A DNA stretch of 64,000 nt, from contig NC_088319.1 of assembly GCF_910592395.1 (NCBI RefSeq), forward strand, positions 11,596,001 to 11,660,000, written 5' to 3'. The stretch comes from Lineus longissimus (Eukaryota; Nemertea; Pilidiophora; Heteronemertea; Lineidae). The position numbers and the translations under genes were made by a program. This document shows, in pieces, positions 8,451-21,469 of this stretch (position 1 is its first letter; the number at the start of each line of letters is the position of its first letter). The notes below the pieces were generated by a model. It worked only from the letters and a program-made list of their open reading frames with translations, had not been told where the DNA came from and did no database searches.

Positions 8451-9681
8451 TTCATCTCCTGTTTCATTGCTAGAAAGAATCTGACACTTTTTTTTCATTA
8501 TGTTTCAACTCACAGACATGTTAGACAGTAGAAAAATGAGCAACACTTCGCATTCCTCACTCGGGTCGAGTTGGGATTAAAATCGAAATAGCATGGTAAT
8601 TATTCAGTCAAATTTTAAATTTTTTCGTTCTTACATGTAGTAGGAACTGTTATTCTGTAGAATGGAAGTGACTGGACAGCCAACAACTTGGTAATACCAG
8701 AGTCAAACAAATTTATTTGAAAGGCTCCTTGAATACCCTTGCATCAGCCTACCCGCCTTCAGTAAAGTCCATTAGACTTTTAAGATCCAATCACCGGCAA
8801 CATTTGGAGCGATTTACTTAAAAATTGCATGCGCTTCAAGAGTCGATTGAAAATATTGATCGGACAATTCCAATAATTGAAAAGTGTACAAATATTCGGG
8901 CAAACCAAAAACGACCGATCGATTTAACTTTAAGAATAGCGGATTTCGATATAGATTCAAATCAAACTGCTTTTAAGTTTAATCAATGATTTTATATTAA
9001 ATTGCCTTCAAGCCTGTTTAGTGGCCGTTGAGAAATATTAATTTGATGTTCGATTAGGCAAAAGGAAATAATAAATCGACATTCGAAAATTCAAATTAAA
9101 ACAATAATGAGTCTCTTGAGTAGCACAATAGCATGGAAACTTGGTCCTCGTTCAAAAATGTCAACGTGCTTCTTTCCACTGGCATAATAGCTTATGCGAG
9201 ACTTTTTGGTTTTGCTTTGAAAGTATCAACGTTTTCGTAACCCTCTTTGTACATTGGGGGCTAGTTCCACTTAATTGCTGCCTACGCCGCGCTTCGCAAA
9301 GTTAGTCTTACTTCGTTTTTCACAAAGACGGATGAAGATGTTAGCCTTTGTAAAGTACACGTAGTTCCTGTATTGGTATTTACAGTATTTGTATATGTGT
9401 CTACACAATGGTAAAGTTGAAGCTTGACTTAAATACTGTGATTACACCATGATCCCGTACTGTAACCCCCAGCTTAAACAAACACAGCTCAGAAGTAATG
9501 AAATTGAAATTTTCTCTCTTGTTTATTTGGCTGTTTGTAGAAGACCTCCCACCTGTTCGCCGAAGGCGATCGTTATAACTTGTGACTACATTATGATAGC
9601 GAACTGAGAGTTCTGTCGACCGTGAAATGAGTACCCCGTGGGAAATAGCTTTTCAAGGCTACCTGAGCCGACAACAATCTC
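8451..9681. other. No recognised gene
   Basis: AT-rich sequence without convincing coding potential. A GCCGAAGGCG word at 9560 matches the triloop palindrome inside the hAT-like MITE at 35286, but no element ends are visible around it. Confidence 0.4.
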
Positions 9682-10495
9682 TATTTCTTAGCCTTACTTC
9701 GAGTGGCACTTTTGATGTCTGTGTTTCATAGATTTCCTAGCCTTACTTCCAGTTGCACTTTTGACGTCTGTGCTTCATAGATTTTCTAGCCTCACTTCGA
9801 GTGGCACTTTTGACGTCTGTGTTTCATAGATTTCCTGGCCTTACTTCCAGTGGCACTTTTGATGTCTGTGTTTCATAGATTTCCTAGCCTTACTTCCAGT
9901 GGCACTTTTGATGTCTGTGTTTCATAGATTTCCTAGCCTTACTTCCAGTGGCACTTTTGACGTCTGTGTTTCATAGATTTCCTAGCCTTACTTCCAGTGG
10001 CACTTTTGACGTCTGTGTTTCTTAGATTTCTTAGCCTTACTTCCAGTATAGATTTCCTAGCCTTACTTCAAGTGGCACTTTTGACGTCTGTGTTTCATAG
10101 ATTTCTTAGCCTTACTTCCAGTGGCACTTTTGACATCTGTGTTTCATAGATTTCCTGGCCTTACTTCCAGTGGCACTTTTGACGTCTGTGTTTCATAGAT
10201 TTCCTAGCCTTACTTCAAGTGGCACTTTTGACGTCTGTGTTTCATAGATTTCCTAGCCTTACTTCAAGTGGCACTTTTGACGTCTGTGTTTCATAGATTT
10301 CCTAGCCTTACTTCAAGTGGCAATTTTGACGTCTATGTTTCATAGATTTCCTAGCCTTACTTCCAGTGGCACTTTGACGTCTGTGTTTCATAGATTTCCT
10401 AGCCTTACTTCCAGTGGCACTTTTGACGTCTGTGTTTCATAGATTTCCTAGCCTTACTTCAAGTGGCAATTTTGACGTCTATGTTTCATAGATTT
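9682..10495. repeat. 49-bp minisatellite, about 16-17 copies
   Basis: Head-to-tail copies of a 49-bp unit: TTTCCTAGCCTTACTTCCAG, then TGGCACTTTTGACGTCTGTG, then TTTCATAGA. Most copies differ by one or two bases (CCAG/CAAG/CGAG, GACGTC/GATGTC/GACATC, GGCACTT/GGCAATT). One copy near 10035-10052 is truncated. Variants are shared between neighbours, as expected from unequal exchange or slippage. Each unit contains the palindrome GACGTC or a one-base variant. The array ends almost directly against a perfect hairpin. Confidence 0.95.
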
Positions 10496-10501
10496 GTGTA
10501 A

Positions 10502-10537
10502 TAGCCACTTTCATATACATGCATATGAAAGTGGCTA
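10502..10537. repeat. Perfect 15-bp hairpin at minisatellite end
   Basis: TAGCCACTTTCATAT, a six-base spacer ACATGC, then the exact complement ATATGAAAGTGGCTA. It begins seven bases after the last minisatellite unit. No target duplication was seen. Confidence 0.85.
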
Positions 10538-11131
10538 CATCACCCGGGATACTCTTCACATCCATAGACGATCATATGAAAACGATATGACAAGTATTGG
10601 CAAAATGATCGTTATTATTACAGCGAATTGTGGTACAGGCACACGAGATATACCGTAAAAGGGACGACATGTCGTCCGTGGTAATTATCAGGCAAGGAAG
10701 ATAATAACACTGCTTGCCACCATGCGCCGCTATTTGTATCATAACGCTCTCTAATAATGACTTTCGCCAGTGTTGCGAGGCGGTTGTGGTCATGGCTTGT
10801 GAATTTGAGGCCGGCCTATGGTTCCAGTGCATTGTTTACTGCAGTTCATTGTTTGTTTTTAAATGTCCCGTTTGGAGAAGTTACGGTCCTGCTGGAAGCC
10901 AATTTTGTATGAAAAACCAACATATCTCATACCCAAGTGGTCACGCAATAAGGTCCGGAAAACTGTTTACTTCTCATCCATCCTGTCCGCCGTCGTCACG
11001 AAGAGGAACACTAAATCAGAATGATTTACTTCTTGCCCTGCCAAAATGACCTACGTAAATTGTTATTGGTTGGTGGATTGATCAAATGTGTGGCCGGCGA
11101 CACCACAGCTAATGGTCGAATCAGACCTTAA
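10538..11131. other. No recognised gene
   Basis: An open frame of about 110 codons on the plus strand (10714-11049) has no family signature and is overlapped by a minus-strand frame. I do not consider it a gene. Confidence 0.35.
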
Positions 11132-11337
11132 AGGGGGACTAGGCAGCGATAAATGGGTGAAATTGGTCTTCATGTAACTAACATACGCAGTCAAGGGACT
11201 AGGTTTTGTTTTGTTAAGCGATGAATATTATTCCTGGTGCAAGCGTTAATAGTTTCGATACTGCGAGATGAGAGACCCCTATCGGCGATTTTTTGTAACT
11301 GAATCTTGCCTACTTGGCTGCTGCCTATAAACTCCCT
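11132..11337. mobile_element. TTAA-flanked MITE
   Basis: The left end AGGGGGACTAGGCAGC and the complement of the right end, AGGGAGTTTATAGGCAGC, are imperfect inverted repeats. TTAA flanks both ends (11128-11131 and 11338-11341). The 206-bp body has no ORF. The AG start and TTAA target fit Kolobok or piggyBac; its ends differ from the Kolobok-like element at 4718. Confidence 0.7.
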
Positions 11338-13437
11338 TTAAAAAAGCGGACAAGGACAGAATATGCAATTCAGAATTTGGTGATGAGGCCATTCTAAACT
11401 TTCCTGTCCATCAGTATCGTAAACTCAGATAGATGCATACACATGTGCAACGCACTTTCTGATGCACTTTTTGATATCTAGTAATCAGGGATTTTTCCAA
11501 GTGAACGTCACCACCAGTCCGACGGGCCGATTTATCAGCGGTGTGCGACAATCCTAAAGTCGCTATTACGCCCATCTACATCGGCATGCGTTACGAATAC
11601 AAACACAAATTAAATACGGTACAGTGCTTGTCAAACACATCGATATTGCACTGAAATAAATGTCCGAGAATAAGGTTGCGTTTAACTCTTTTTCGGTAGA
11701 TCATTGCTGTTCCAAGAGTAAATAAATTGCTGTCATACTCACTGATTAGGCAGATTTCGCAAGTCTTGCAAACAAGTATAAAGTACATGTACGTAAATGC
11801 CCATTTCGACAACTTGTTTTAAAATACCCCCTATTCCTCCAACAACTTCATAAGTATAAAAAATGACTTACAAGTGTCGCGTAAATAAACTAGCACAGTA
11901 CTTGATTATACCACAGACCTTCGTTCTCCGTACTTCGTGGTTCGTACGAATTAAGAAACCTGCCTATTCTCCACAACGAACGATTAAGGTGTCATCAACA
12001 TTTGCTTGTATAAATACACGGCGAGTATTTTGACTGACTGTGACGTGGGGGACAAGCGCATCCACCACAGCTTCCAATTACAGCCACATGAACGAGGTTC
12101 GTACAGCAAACCTAACGGAAATTTCGCTGGAGGGTTCATTGACTTCACCGCACGCGAAGTACCGCTATAGATTACACAGCGGCGCACCCAATGCATTTAC
12201 GGAACGTCAGGATACTCAGATCCACAACCTAAATTAGAAACACCGAAGAAAATTAAATCTTAAGTGCACGTGCCTGAGGGGACTATTCATTTGTATCTCA
12301 GTGCTGTCGCCTGAAGGGGCCATTAGGTTCGGGAGGGATATTCCGGCGAAAAACAATCGGACTACTATCGCCATGTTTGGCACGCCATTGGTATAAAAAT
12401 CGTGGATCAGGAAAAAAGAACTACAGTTGTCGAAGAGCAGTTTTCATGCGTGAAACTTAGCTGTAACTTGGTACATGTAGTATTTGTATATCTCTCTGCA
12501 CAACGGAAATGTTGAAATTTATATGCTGAACGTATTTATACGCAATTGAAATTTTTCAAATTCAATTATAAATTTCAGATTTTTAACGAACGGTGAGAGC
12601 CTTCAGCGTGAAATGAATTATTTGCCATGCGATGATTTTGCTGCAATATTCGTTCATGGAGCTCGAATGGACATGTAATCGTACGTGTACGCAAATCTCA
12701 ACTTTAAAAAAATCAAAACCCTTGTAACGTACGCCTTAAATACTGTCATACGTGTTTTGAAGATAGGGCCCGTTGTTGCAGCTAGCGACCATTTTGGATT
12801 TTTGCGGCCATTTATCCGCCCGCGAGCCGGAGTGTAGTTGTCATTGGATTTGATGCTCCGACTTTTCCGTTGAACAACTTCAGGCATGAAGTGGGAAGAT
12901 ACGTTTTGAAAAAACGACATTGTTCTTGGCTATATTTCACCCCCTGACCCTCAAATAAGTCAATTCCCTCAGAAACACGCATGCTAGTTTTATACCAAGT
13001 ACGGAGATTTCATGAAAAAGTCGTCTGCAGATCGAAAGAATATGATGAATGGTATTCTTACCTCGAAAAGGACAAGGATTCTTCGCGGTCCCGCTGCGGC
13101 CAATTAAAGCAGTTGCAGGAAGCAGCTCCAGCTTGTTTTTTAACACACGGCGCAGGATGCATGGGGATATCCGACTAATGATACAGAATTGATCTTCTAT
13201 TCTAAAAACACATTGATAACAAATAAACCATAGTTTTCAGTGCATACACTGTGTACGTATTACGTGTACCCACTATATGTGCCAACTGTGCCGCGTTTTG
13301 ACGGCAGCGCCTATGGTTGGACAACCAAAACCGCTTGGGTTGGTGCAAAATATGGAAGTAATGAAAACGCAGCCAAAACCACATTTAAATGTTTAGTTCG
13401 AAGTGTTTTAAAATAGAAATCTAAACCCCACTGTCAG
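11338..13437. other. No recognised gene
   Basis: Several short open frames on both strands (around 12.0-12.2 and 12.65-13.18 kb) lack recognisable domains. No tandem repeats or clear element ends were found. Confidence 0.35.
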
Positions 13438-13545
13438 TTTGCCTGTCTCTCCAAACACGACTCTGGGCTGAGGTGCCATTCCGCCAAAACCTCGACTGTC
13501 GGCACGGATTTGACTTACATTTCAGCCCCACCCTCGAGGTGCTAG
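13438..13545 (+). CDS. Candidate exon, unidentified
   Basis: The segment is bounded by a plausible acceptor (CCCCACTGTCAG, AG at 13436-13437) and a donor (GTGAG after CTAG at 13545). One frame, starting TGC at 13440, reads 35 codons through RLWAEVPFRQNLDCRHGF without a stop. A second frame is also open almost to the end, so the reading is ambiguous. The local composition is more GC-rich than the surroundings. I recognise no family. The opposite strand also has a long open frame over this segment, which weakens the call. Confidence 0.25.
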   Translation, partial: FACLSKHDSGLRCHSAKTSTVGTDLTYISAPPSRC

Positions 13546-14503
13546 GTGAGACAACCAATACCTCCAGTTCGGTGTCGGTTCCGCAAATGATGCACGTATA
13601 ATTATGTCGTCCCATACATACGATACTTATTATCCATCTCGAATAGTCACGCTCATTAGGCGGACAATTGAAACAGATCAACAGTATTAAGTCCTTTATG
13701 CTTCTGAATATCATAGTGTTTTTTTTTTGCATTTGCATTTCTCGAGTGGGCCCTATTACTCTAGTTTCTCACTCCTAACGTCTAGCCAGATCTTTACATA
13801 GCGCAAATTTCAATGCTCGTAATGGGATAATTTTTAGGCCTTCTATATTGCCATTGAAGCTGCTGGTCCATCAAGTATAGGCCTGAAGAAACTCACTCCC
13901 GTCGTGGGCCTACCAAAAAGTACACATACACTGGCTTACTACAGTGGACGTTAGGCGTGCGAAACTACAGTATGAGCATCATCATTTAGGAGTGCATAAT
14001 TATGTACGAATAATTATGTGCGAATAATTATCTACGAAAAAAATAAGTGGTATAACAATTACCCTGCACTTTTATGAGGTCATTTGAATTTAGACATAAA
14101 CGATCTTGGCAACATTTCATCTCATGTTGATTTTTTATGATATCTCAGCTGATTTTATTTGCTTTTTCGTGTTGTTCTGGGAAAGAAGTTCGAAGCGTTT
14201 TCCTCCTAATGGTGTTTTTCTCCCCCATCACATTGTCCAACCAGAAATGTGCCAAGGCTTTTTATCAGCTTCAACAAACCCACTACATTGATTTCAATAC
14301 GGCCTTGACAGGCAGCACTTCCATTTCGAATAATCATTGTTCTCATCATTTGTCCGATTTTTTGTTTTCACACCTCGCTTTGTCAACATTGTCCGCCTTG
14401 GTAAGTTGCTTCAGTGGCCATGGCCATTGTCAACAACCGTACCTTTCAAGGTCGGAGGTATACGTGGCTTGGTTTACATAGAGTTCACTTTGTCACTTCT
14501 AAG
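13546..14503. other. No recognised gene
   Basis: It includes a short run of AATTATGTGCGAAT-type repeats at 13996-14035. Open frames around 14.1-14.5 kb show no domain. Confidence 0.35.
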
Positions 14504-14903
14504 GCCAGAGTTACATTGGATTCACGTTGTCACTTGTCATGTTTCACTAGTCACGAGTTAACTGACTTAGGCTTGAAAACACGACGTTAAGGTGAAACGT
14601 GGCATCGTGAATCGTTTTTTTGGATTGACTTGTTCGTTCTTCATGTTACTCATTTAAAGTGAACAGTGACGCGTCACATGTGAAAACGTGAACTCTATAT
14701 AACCGCAGCCTTAGCGTGACACTTTGATAACGAAAATTACCAAAGCTGGCTACCTAAGGTGCACGATGTCATTTCTCACCTTCGTCAGGTTATGTCTCAT
14801 GTCATGATTTCAAATCAGAGTAAATCAACGAACTTGCTGATGACTAGTCACATGTGACATGTGAACCATGGCAAGTGACAACTTCGATTGTATGTAAAAC
14901 CGG
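14504..14903. repeat. Imperfect inverted repeat, MITE-like
   Basis: The left arm (GTTGTCACTTGTCATGTTTC region, 14504-14560) pairs with 14843-14903 (complement GTTGTCACTTGCCATGGTTC). A second nested pair shares TATAGAGTTCAC/GTGAACTCTATA (14476 and about 14690). The middle is rich in GTGAC/GTCAC words. No clear target duplication was found, so the element boundaries are uncertain. Confidence 0.4.
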
Positions 14904-14940
14904 CCTATTGTACCTAGTTTTTTGTTCATACGGTGCACCC

Positions 14941-15089
14941 TTAATACTGACAATAGCTGTCCTTATTGAGAGTTGTCCTGACTGCAGAGGTCAAATTGCG
15001 TGGAAATGACAAACTTGGGACCAGAGGCAGTATCCCTAATAGAGAGGGCGTCCTGTAAACAGAGGTGTCCACTAAGGGAGGTTCCAATG
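14941..15089. mobile_element. TA-flanked MITE, copy A
   Basis: The right end GTCCACTAAGGGAGGTTCCA, followed by ATG and TA (15090-15091), matches the ends of the copies at 30964-31157 and 52903-53079. The inner word AACTTGGGACCA is shared with the second copy. The left end is diverged. It belongs to the Tc1/mariner/pogo type of non-autonomous elements. Confidence 0.55.
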
Positions 15090-15091
15090 TA

Positions 15092-15901
15092 TTTTGATAC
15101 CGGTAGTCTTTCGCCTTATTCTCAACTACAACTTTTATTTGGCTAATTAAATTTGTTGGAAAGCTGAGCATCATCTGATCATTTTCATCAGAGTGCTATT
15201 TTCAGAAGTAGTGCAATAATTAGTGTTAAAGGACCGCTTATTCCAACAACTGTCTGGCTAATAAAGTTATATTTTCTATTCCAAAGTTAATAAATTCTAT
15301 TCTAAAACTTTTTTTCTAAACTGAGGCGTCTTACACGATCGGAAGTCTTCTAGGAATATCAAATATATTAGGTTCAGACTATTTTTCACCGCCAATGCGA
15401 AATTAATGAGTTCAGTTGAAGCTTAAGTGACATCAAATATTTTATAGAAAGCGTACAGAATATAATTTTAGAAGAATATTCTCATATTTTTGTTGTGCAT
15501 GTAACGCTGAGATTATTTTCTCAAAATTTGAGTTTGAAAAGAACATGACAAAAGGCCATGTCAAGATTAAGTGAGCTGTAACACCCTTTATTCACTGACA
15601 TTAAATCTTAGAATTTTCAAGAATCCTTCTGATCTGCTTTGACCGTCACCATTGCATTTAAAAAAAACCAACAACATTTTAACAAGCAGGGATACGAGAT
15701 TGCAAATACACTACATAGAGATTGTCTAATATCAAGGTGGAGACTGGAGGTACTGGGGTAAGATGGTAAAAATCGCCGCTACCACAACCAAATTAAAAAA
15801 CACAGGATCAAATTCCTTTGAGAAATTGCTGAGAGAGATCCTGACACAAGAAGAATTGCGTGTTAATTGAATTTACATAGTTGTTTTGCTGTCATCCCCA
15901 G
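15092..15901. other. No recognised gene
   Basis: AT-rich, without coding signal on either strand. It may be intronic to the exon-like segment that follows. Confidence 0.35.
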
Positions 15902-16008
15902 AAGTGACTGATCAGCACGGAGCAGTGGCCGAGCTGTGGCCGTCACAACTCATCGGAAACTGCCTCGCTTCCGGAGATCCCAATGGGGCCACATTCGTGG
16001 AAATGCGG
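15902..16008 (+). CDS. Candidate exon, unidentified protein
   Basis: A clean exon shape: the tract TGCTGTCATCCCCAG precedes it, and ATGCGG is followed by GTAAAT. Only one frame is open. It reads 35 codons and includes AELWPSQLIGNCLASGDPNG and then ATFVEMR. Local GC is higher than the surroundings. The sequence looks like globular protein and ends in phase 0. I do not recognise the family. It may belong with the next segment, although the frames do not join simply. Confidence 0.4.
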
Positions 16009-16099
16009 GTAAATCGCGTGACAGCCGTGGTTAGTTCCTATTACTTAGCAAAATTCTGGCTTTACCCATTGGTAGGCCTATTGTTTTCAAGCACGAGCA

Positions 16100-16378
16100 G
16101 TGGTGGTCATATCCAACCGACAGGCCATCCATCTCAAGGGAGAGCCTCATGCATTCAGCAAACTGCGAATGTCTCTGGCGGAGCTCGCGGTTGTGAATAC
16201 TGATGATGAAACCATGGTGCGAGGTCTGACCTTTTCGCAAAGTCGCCAGCAAAAACTTCGCAACGCCAGTCTTGTTAGGAAAACAAGACGGGTCGTGCGA
16301 CTTTCTTTTTCCTTGCTGAAGAAGTACAGCTTTTTCTCTTGCAATCCATCTCTGGGAAAATCTACTTTGACCTGTGGT
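16100..16378 (+). CDS. Candidate exon or pseudo-exon, unidentified protein
   Basis: An open frame of about 90 codons beginning VVISNRQAIHLKGEPHAFSK and continuing LRMSLAELAVVNTDDETMVR, with normal-looking amino acid composition and higher GC than the flanks. A possible acceptor is the AG at 16090-16091 or 16099-16100. Its frame is offset by one from the preceding candidate exon, so either a further exon, another splice site or a frameshift separates them. A long minus-strand frame overlaps, so the call stays tentative. No family is recognised. Confidence 0.35.
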
Positions 16379-17225
16379 AGCCACATTCTAACTGGTTGAA
16401 GTGGTCTTGCAAAAACTGACTTTCAGATTACAATATGACTTCCAACAGGTTGAAGCTATGGCGTGTCCTGCTTTTGGTGCATTCCAATCGTCATGCTCAG
16501 CATATTCTTATCAACGGACTTGATAAAAACAACCATAATAAGGCCGGTCATCTGCGGGGGAGTTCCATCCTTTGACTGATATAACTTTCCGTTCCTTTGA
16601 TAATGTCACCAGGGACAGTTACGGAGTAATCATGAGATCATTGTGATTTAAGCCGGTTTCACACTACACAGTCGTTCAGCCGTTGAAAATGTTTAGAGTC
16701 AACATAACAAGTAGATAGGAATGAGCCATCAAATTCCACGATAGCCCGTGTCCAATCCGTTTTATCCGTTACAAACTTTGCTCAACATCAAAACTAACAC
16801 TACATGTATTTATTTTTCTTGCATTTTCTGCTTTTCCTGTATTTGTTTTTACGTACTTCCATATGCACTGTATTTTCGCCTGTCCTTTCGCATTAAGATT
16901 AACGTGCGAGAAAGATAGAGAACGACAAAAACGTACTATTCCCTAATCCCAGTTGTACCAAAATGAGTTGTCTTTCACTTCCATGATTTTTATGTCCCCG
17001 TGGCTGCATCCTTATTATGACGGCAAGAAGCAGGTTGCATGGCTTAATGCTTCTGACTGTCCGTTCTCCTAAACAATGGCAATACATTTTTTTCATCAAC
17101 ATGCTCAAAGGGCGTATTACAAGGGTCATGAATTGCCATATTTTTCTCTCTATAAAGAATAAGCATGAGGTTTCATGATATTTTCGGGACAGGAAATCTT
17201 TCTCTTCAAGTCTTGATTTCATTGA
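16379..17225. other. No recognised gene
   Basis: No domain, repeat or element end seen. The minus-strand frame at 16.9-17.3 kb reaches its length mainly by running into the low-complexity tract that follows. Confidence 0.35.
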
Positions 17226-17330
17226 ACAATTGAATTTTGAATTTTGATTTTGAATTTGGATTTTAAATTTTTTGAATTTTGAATTTTGTATATTTAGCAT
17301 TTTGTATTTTGAATATTTTAGTTTTATTAA
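17226..17330. repeat. Low-complexity TTTTGAAT repeat
   Basis: Degenerate tandem copies of GAATTTTGATTTT / GAATTTTGTATTTT on the plus strand, about 100 bp. Minus-strand open frames here yield Lys/Ile/Gln-rich peptides that reflect the repeat only. Confidence 0.85.
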
Positions 17331-20300
17331 ATTTCGAAATTCGAACGAGTTCCGTCGCCTTTATTTGTAGAGCACCACTTCTTTTCATTTCCAAAAACGT
17401 ACCTCCTAAGATGATGGTGATGGCTGTCCTCGGGTATTGCCCACTTAAGCAACATGGGAGCCGAAATCTCTCACCACCAGCGAGGTAGGTTTCCATGGAA
17501 ATATCAAATGAAGTGGTGATTATAGAGTGACACAGTAGACCTTCTAAATTGACACGGGAAGTTGTTTACCACGATCAGGACATGGCGGGCGCGTATAATT
17601 CAGCCGGGGTATCGATAACCTGGCCACGCTACTGGACCCCCATCTGTCGAAACTCCTTTGGCTTACAGCAATGAAATATTCATCCGCTGTTCTATCCAGT
17701 ATTTGTTGTCGTTTTCAGCCATCTTGAGACAGGAAACATTCAATACAGTTTTTTTCTCTCCATTGTCATTACAAACATTTGAAATAATAGAAAGGCGGAG
17801 TATATTGAAGACCAGTGGTTGTACCAGGATGGACAGAAATATGCATGCTTCGTGTCGTCCCCTTTGACCAACAATAGGCAGGGTTTGCAACCCTTACGAA
17901 GAACTACTAACGATGAAGTTCGAAATATATAAATGTATATTCTATTGTGAATCTTTTGAAAATTTCTCCGATTCCTCATCCCGTACAAGGCTTTGCCGCA
18001 TCAACAATCAGCGTTGAAAGTAGTTCTTAAATAAAACAATGCGTGGTATCACTGCACATGTACCGCAGGGCTGTTATAATCTGGCACCAGTTGCAAGGGT
18101 TTTTAATGCTTGAGTTACGCATAAGTCAAGACGGTTGACATCACGAAAGAGTGTCAGAAGTTGGCGATCCATTCTGTCATCATTTTCTTCCAACAGCATT
18201 TGCCTTTCATGAGGACTTCCTGTCGTATTCTGGCCAATCAAAAGCTCTCAAGTATCATAACTGCTTCGCCATTAGCAGAACTGACCTCGGAATTGAACCA
18301 ATCACAAATGGGTTTAGTATTTACGTGACACTCAATCGCTCTGCTTAAAAATGCGATGAATTGTAAGCAGCGCCGATTCCTATGAAACTAACTAAAAAGG
18401 ACTTGGTAAACTCGTATTCGCTCTAAGAAACCTTCTACTCAAACCCCATCACAACGTAATATGATTTTTATAATATCGCTTCTTCTGCTCTGATCAACTA
18501 TCACACAGATAGTCATGTCTCCGGCAAATAAAATGTTCGTTATTTTCCTACTTTCCGAGCACGTAGTCGCTCTTTTATTAAATCTTGCCTCGGCTGTTAA
18601 AGACCATGTAGTTTGATTGATATAATCAAGGACGCATTTTATATTGAGTTCGCAGAGATCTGGGGCAATTTGCCCTATGGCTTACTCAAATTCATGGAGT
18701 CAATGTTCAGCCATAACTTAACCAGAAATCCTTTCTTGAGCGCAGTATTTCGTTTATTGGTTAACCTTGAAGTTTGTATTGCAAAATATACTTTGAGTTG
18801 TTGCCAAAACCTTTTAGTGACACCCAGTACTTATGAAACAAATTCAACGTTGTCCATTTCTGTCGCAACATTTACTGCAACACGGACTTACAGTGTATGC
18901 AATTCCGTGCCTGCAACAGGTTGTTTATGGATCCAAGATGGCCGCGATGCGGAAGGTATTTGCTGACACTAGTCACGTGATGTTTAGAAGGAAACCAATA
19001 CTCTGTTTCGTCACTGGTATAATCCTATTGCAAAGTAAGATAAAACTAAAAAACTATGTATTTACGCTTTTTATAGCAACTCCCAAACCAATAATCGACT
19101 ACTCTGTACTTTATGAAACACATAATTTTGCTCATTAAATGATGACGCCTGCTCAGATCTCATGTGTGCTATACATAATTGCAAAATAATGATCGCTACT
19201 CATATAATGGGTCCGGAACTCGGCATACAAAGAAGACTTTGTGATGCACCCCGAGCTTTCATCTTTTCATTTGCACATGATTATGTGGTGATTTGCACGG
19301 GGAATCGGCGCTCTTTGAACGCAGTGCGCGCATTATAGCGATTGGGTTCATCTTGGTTGAATGCGCTGACAGCGTTATTGCCATTTGATTCTTCTTGAAT
19401 TGATACATTGACAAGATGACGAATCGACTGCCGAGTCAGTGGTTTTTTTAGTTTTGATTTTAAGTGGCGAAACTTTATGAGAGATTCGATGAGGGAGTGT
19501 CTTTAAAAATCGGCGATTTCCGGGAGGCTTTTATCAGAGCACAACCAGAGGACTTGGTAAAAGCTTTTTAAGAGGCAATTGGAAAGGTTCTTGTGCCCCT
19601 TACCTCGCTTTTAAAAGAATTCAGGCTTAGCCCAATACACGCTCTATTGTCCTTAAGACCGCTCGCACCTAGGCCAAACTGCCCTTTGTTCTCCTGTTTT
19701 ATCAAAGGGTTATCAGGGTATATCTTACATCGACCCCCACGAAATAGCTTTCATGGAGGTCGATGGGCCCAAATGAACGTACTGTGGAGTAACGTGTTTT
19801 ACGTGTATGAACTACATGTACATGTATGTTTGGGTTCATATGCCGACTGCATTACGCCATGGGGATCATGTAGGTCCATGTAGGTATTCATTCTCGCGAT
19901 AAGATGGCTGATGGTGATCCCCTTCAAACTGCGAGAGCAAATTTTCCTTCAGTAACTCACTTCCCTTTTGTGGTACATTTATATTGTATACCAACGGCAA
20001 TTTCGAGCCAATCTTCTGTTCATGTTGCCCCCGCATATGTCGGCGTAAAGGAACAATTTACCCAATTTCTCAAAGAAATCCATTCTCTCTCCTTCGCAAG
20101 CAATTTCCATTGCAGTGTTCTTTCTCTCTGGCTCTACGATTGGTCGCTCTCTATCTTCTTTCTCTGTCGATTACGCATTGTCGTATTTCATTTTGATTGA
20201 TGTTTTGGCGCTAACGTCCAAGACCAAACGCCAAGTTGACAGTGTGAAGGTCGCCATATTTCATTGGTATCATCTTAGTGGTGTCAGCGGTATTCATAAT

Positions 20301-21469
20301 TGAATTGTTCGCATTCTTGGAATAATACAAAAGCAAAGGGCCAATTTACTACAAAGATGTCCACAATGACCCTTATATCATTTTAAACTTTAAATTTTTA
20401 TTTTCAACATTTTAAAAGACGAAACTCATCAACAATAAGACACATTTAACGGAACAATAAAAAAACACGTTAGCTCTTCCCGCTGCTCAGAAAAACAACA
20501 ATTCTAAACTGCGGACGGCACTGTTGAGGAAAAATTATTCAGAAAGCGATCAACACAATGAGAAAGTGATAGAAGCTACTAGTCTTATTCTCCATTAACA
20601 ATTTCGCCTCCTTTCAATGCTCTATTAATTGTACATTTCTTACTCCGAGGCAATGATTTGATTAATGTCGTCCTCGCGATCAACGGGCTTCTGACATATC
20701 ACTGTCGCGGAACCCGTTCTTCCTCAGCCAGCATCATAGAAATGTACCGCGCCCGAGGTCTGCTCATCATGAATTGATTTGAGGACGTGGGGTTGGGGGT
20801 GGAATCTCTTTGCAAAGTTAGCCCGGGTTCTTGACTATACACTGCAATGGGAGCATTGGAGGAGGAATTCCCTTGAGTATCGCTTTATGATGCAGGGCGA
20901 TCCCTAAGAAGAAACGGCAATTGAAGCCCGTTCTTTCACTGCACCATCGTTCTGCGTCCAAATATAAAGCTTGTGCTTTGATTGATTCGAAGACCGGGCT
21001 TCTTGCCACCTTGGTATGTTAACGGCCTTCTTGTGGTGGATATTCGCGGATTCTCTTTGCCTTACATGTATTTCCCTGGCAATCATTGCCCGTTTTTTTG
21101 TTATCCATTTCCTTATTTGAAATTGATAACATATTTTGTTAACTCTTTTGGTGGTGACACGACGGACCTTCGTCGTTCGTACGGGTTGTGTAACATGTGC
21201 CTAATATCGCATCTACAACATCATACTGTCCAAGACGCCCTGATGTGTGCTCTCATGGTGGCTTTCTTAAGTTCGCCCTCAGTGTTGGTGATGATTGACC
21301 ATCTTCCCTTATCCGCCTTCTTCCATTGATTTGATGACTGCCATTTCTGCTCGCAAAGCTCTGTAAACGATCTCCGCGGAAAATAACCAGATGGTCAGAG
21401 ATGCTCATTTGCCAATACCGCTCTACCTCGCGCCGAGTAAACGACAACCATGACCTGATATCTCGTCTG
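17331..21469. other. No recognised gene
   Basis: Four kilobases with only short open frames. The longest, about 117 codons at 18.6-19.0 kb, has no domain. An ACATGTACATGTATG cluster lies at 19815. No inverted ends or strong tandem repeats were found by eye. Confidence 0.35.

Noticed and set aside
9682-10495. Regular spaced repeats that could be taken for a CRISPR-like array
   Set aside because: Units abut directly with no unique spacers, there are no cas genes, and the context is eukaryotic. It is a minisatellite.
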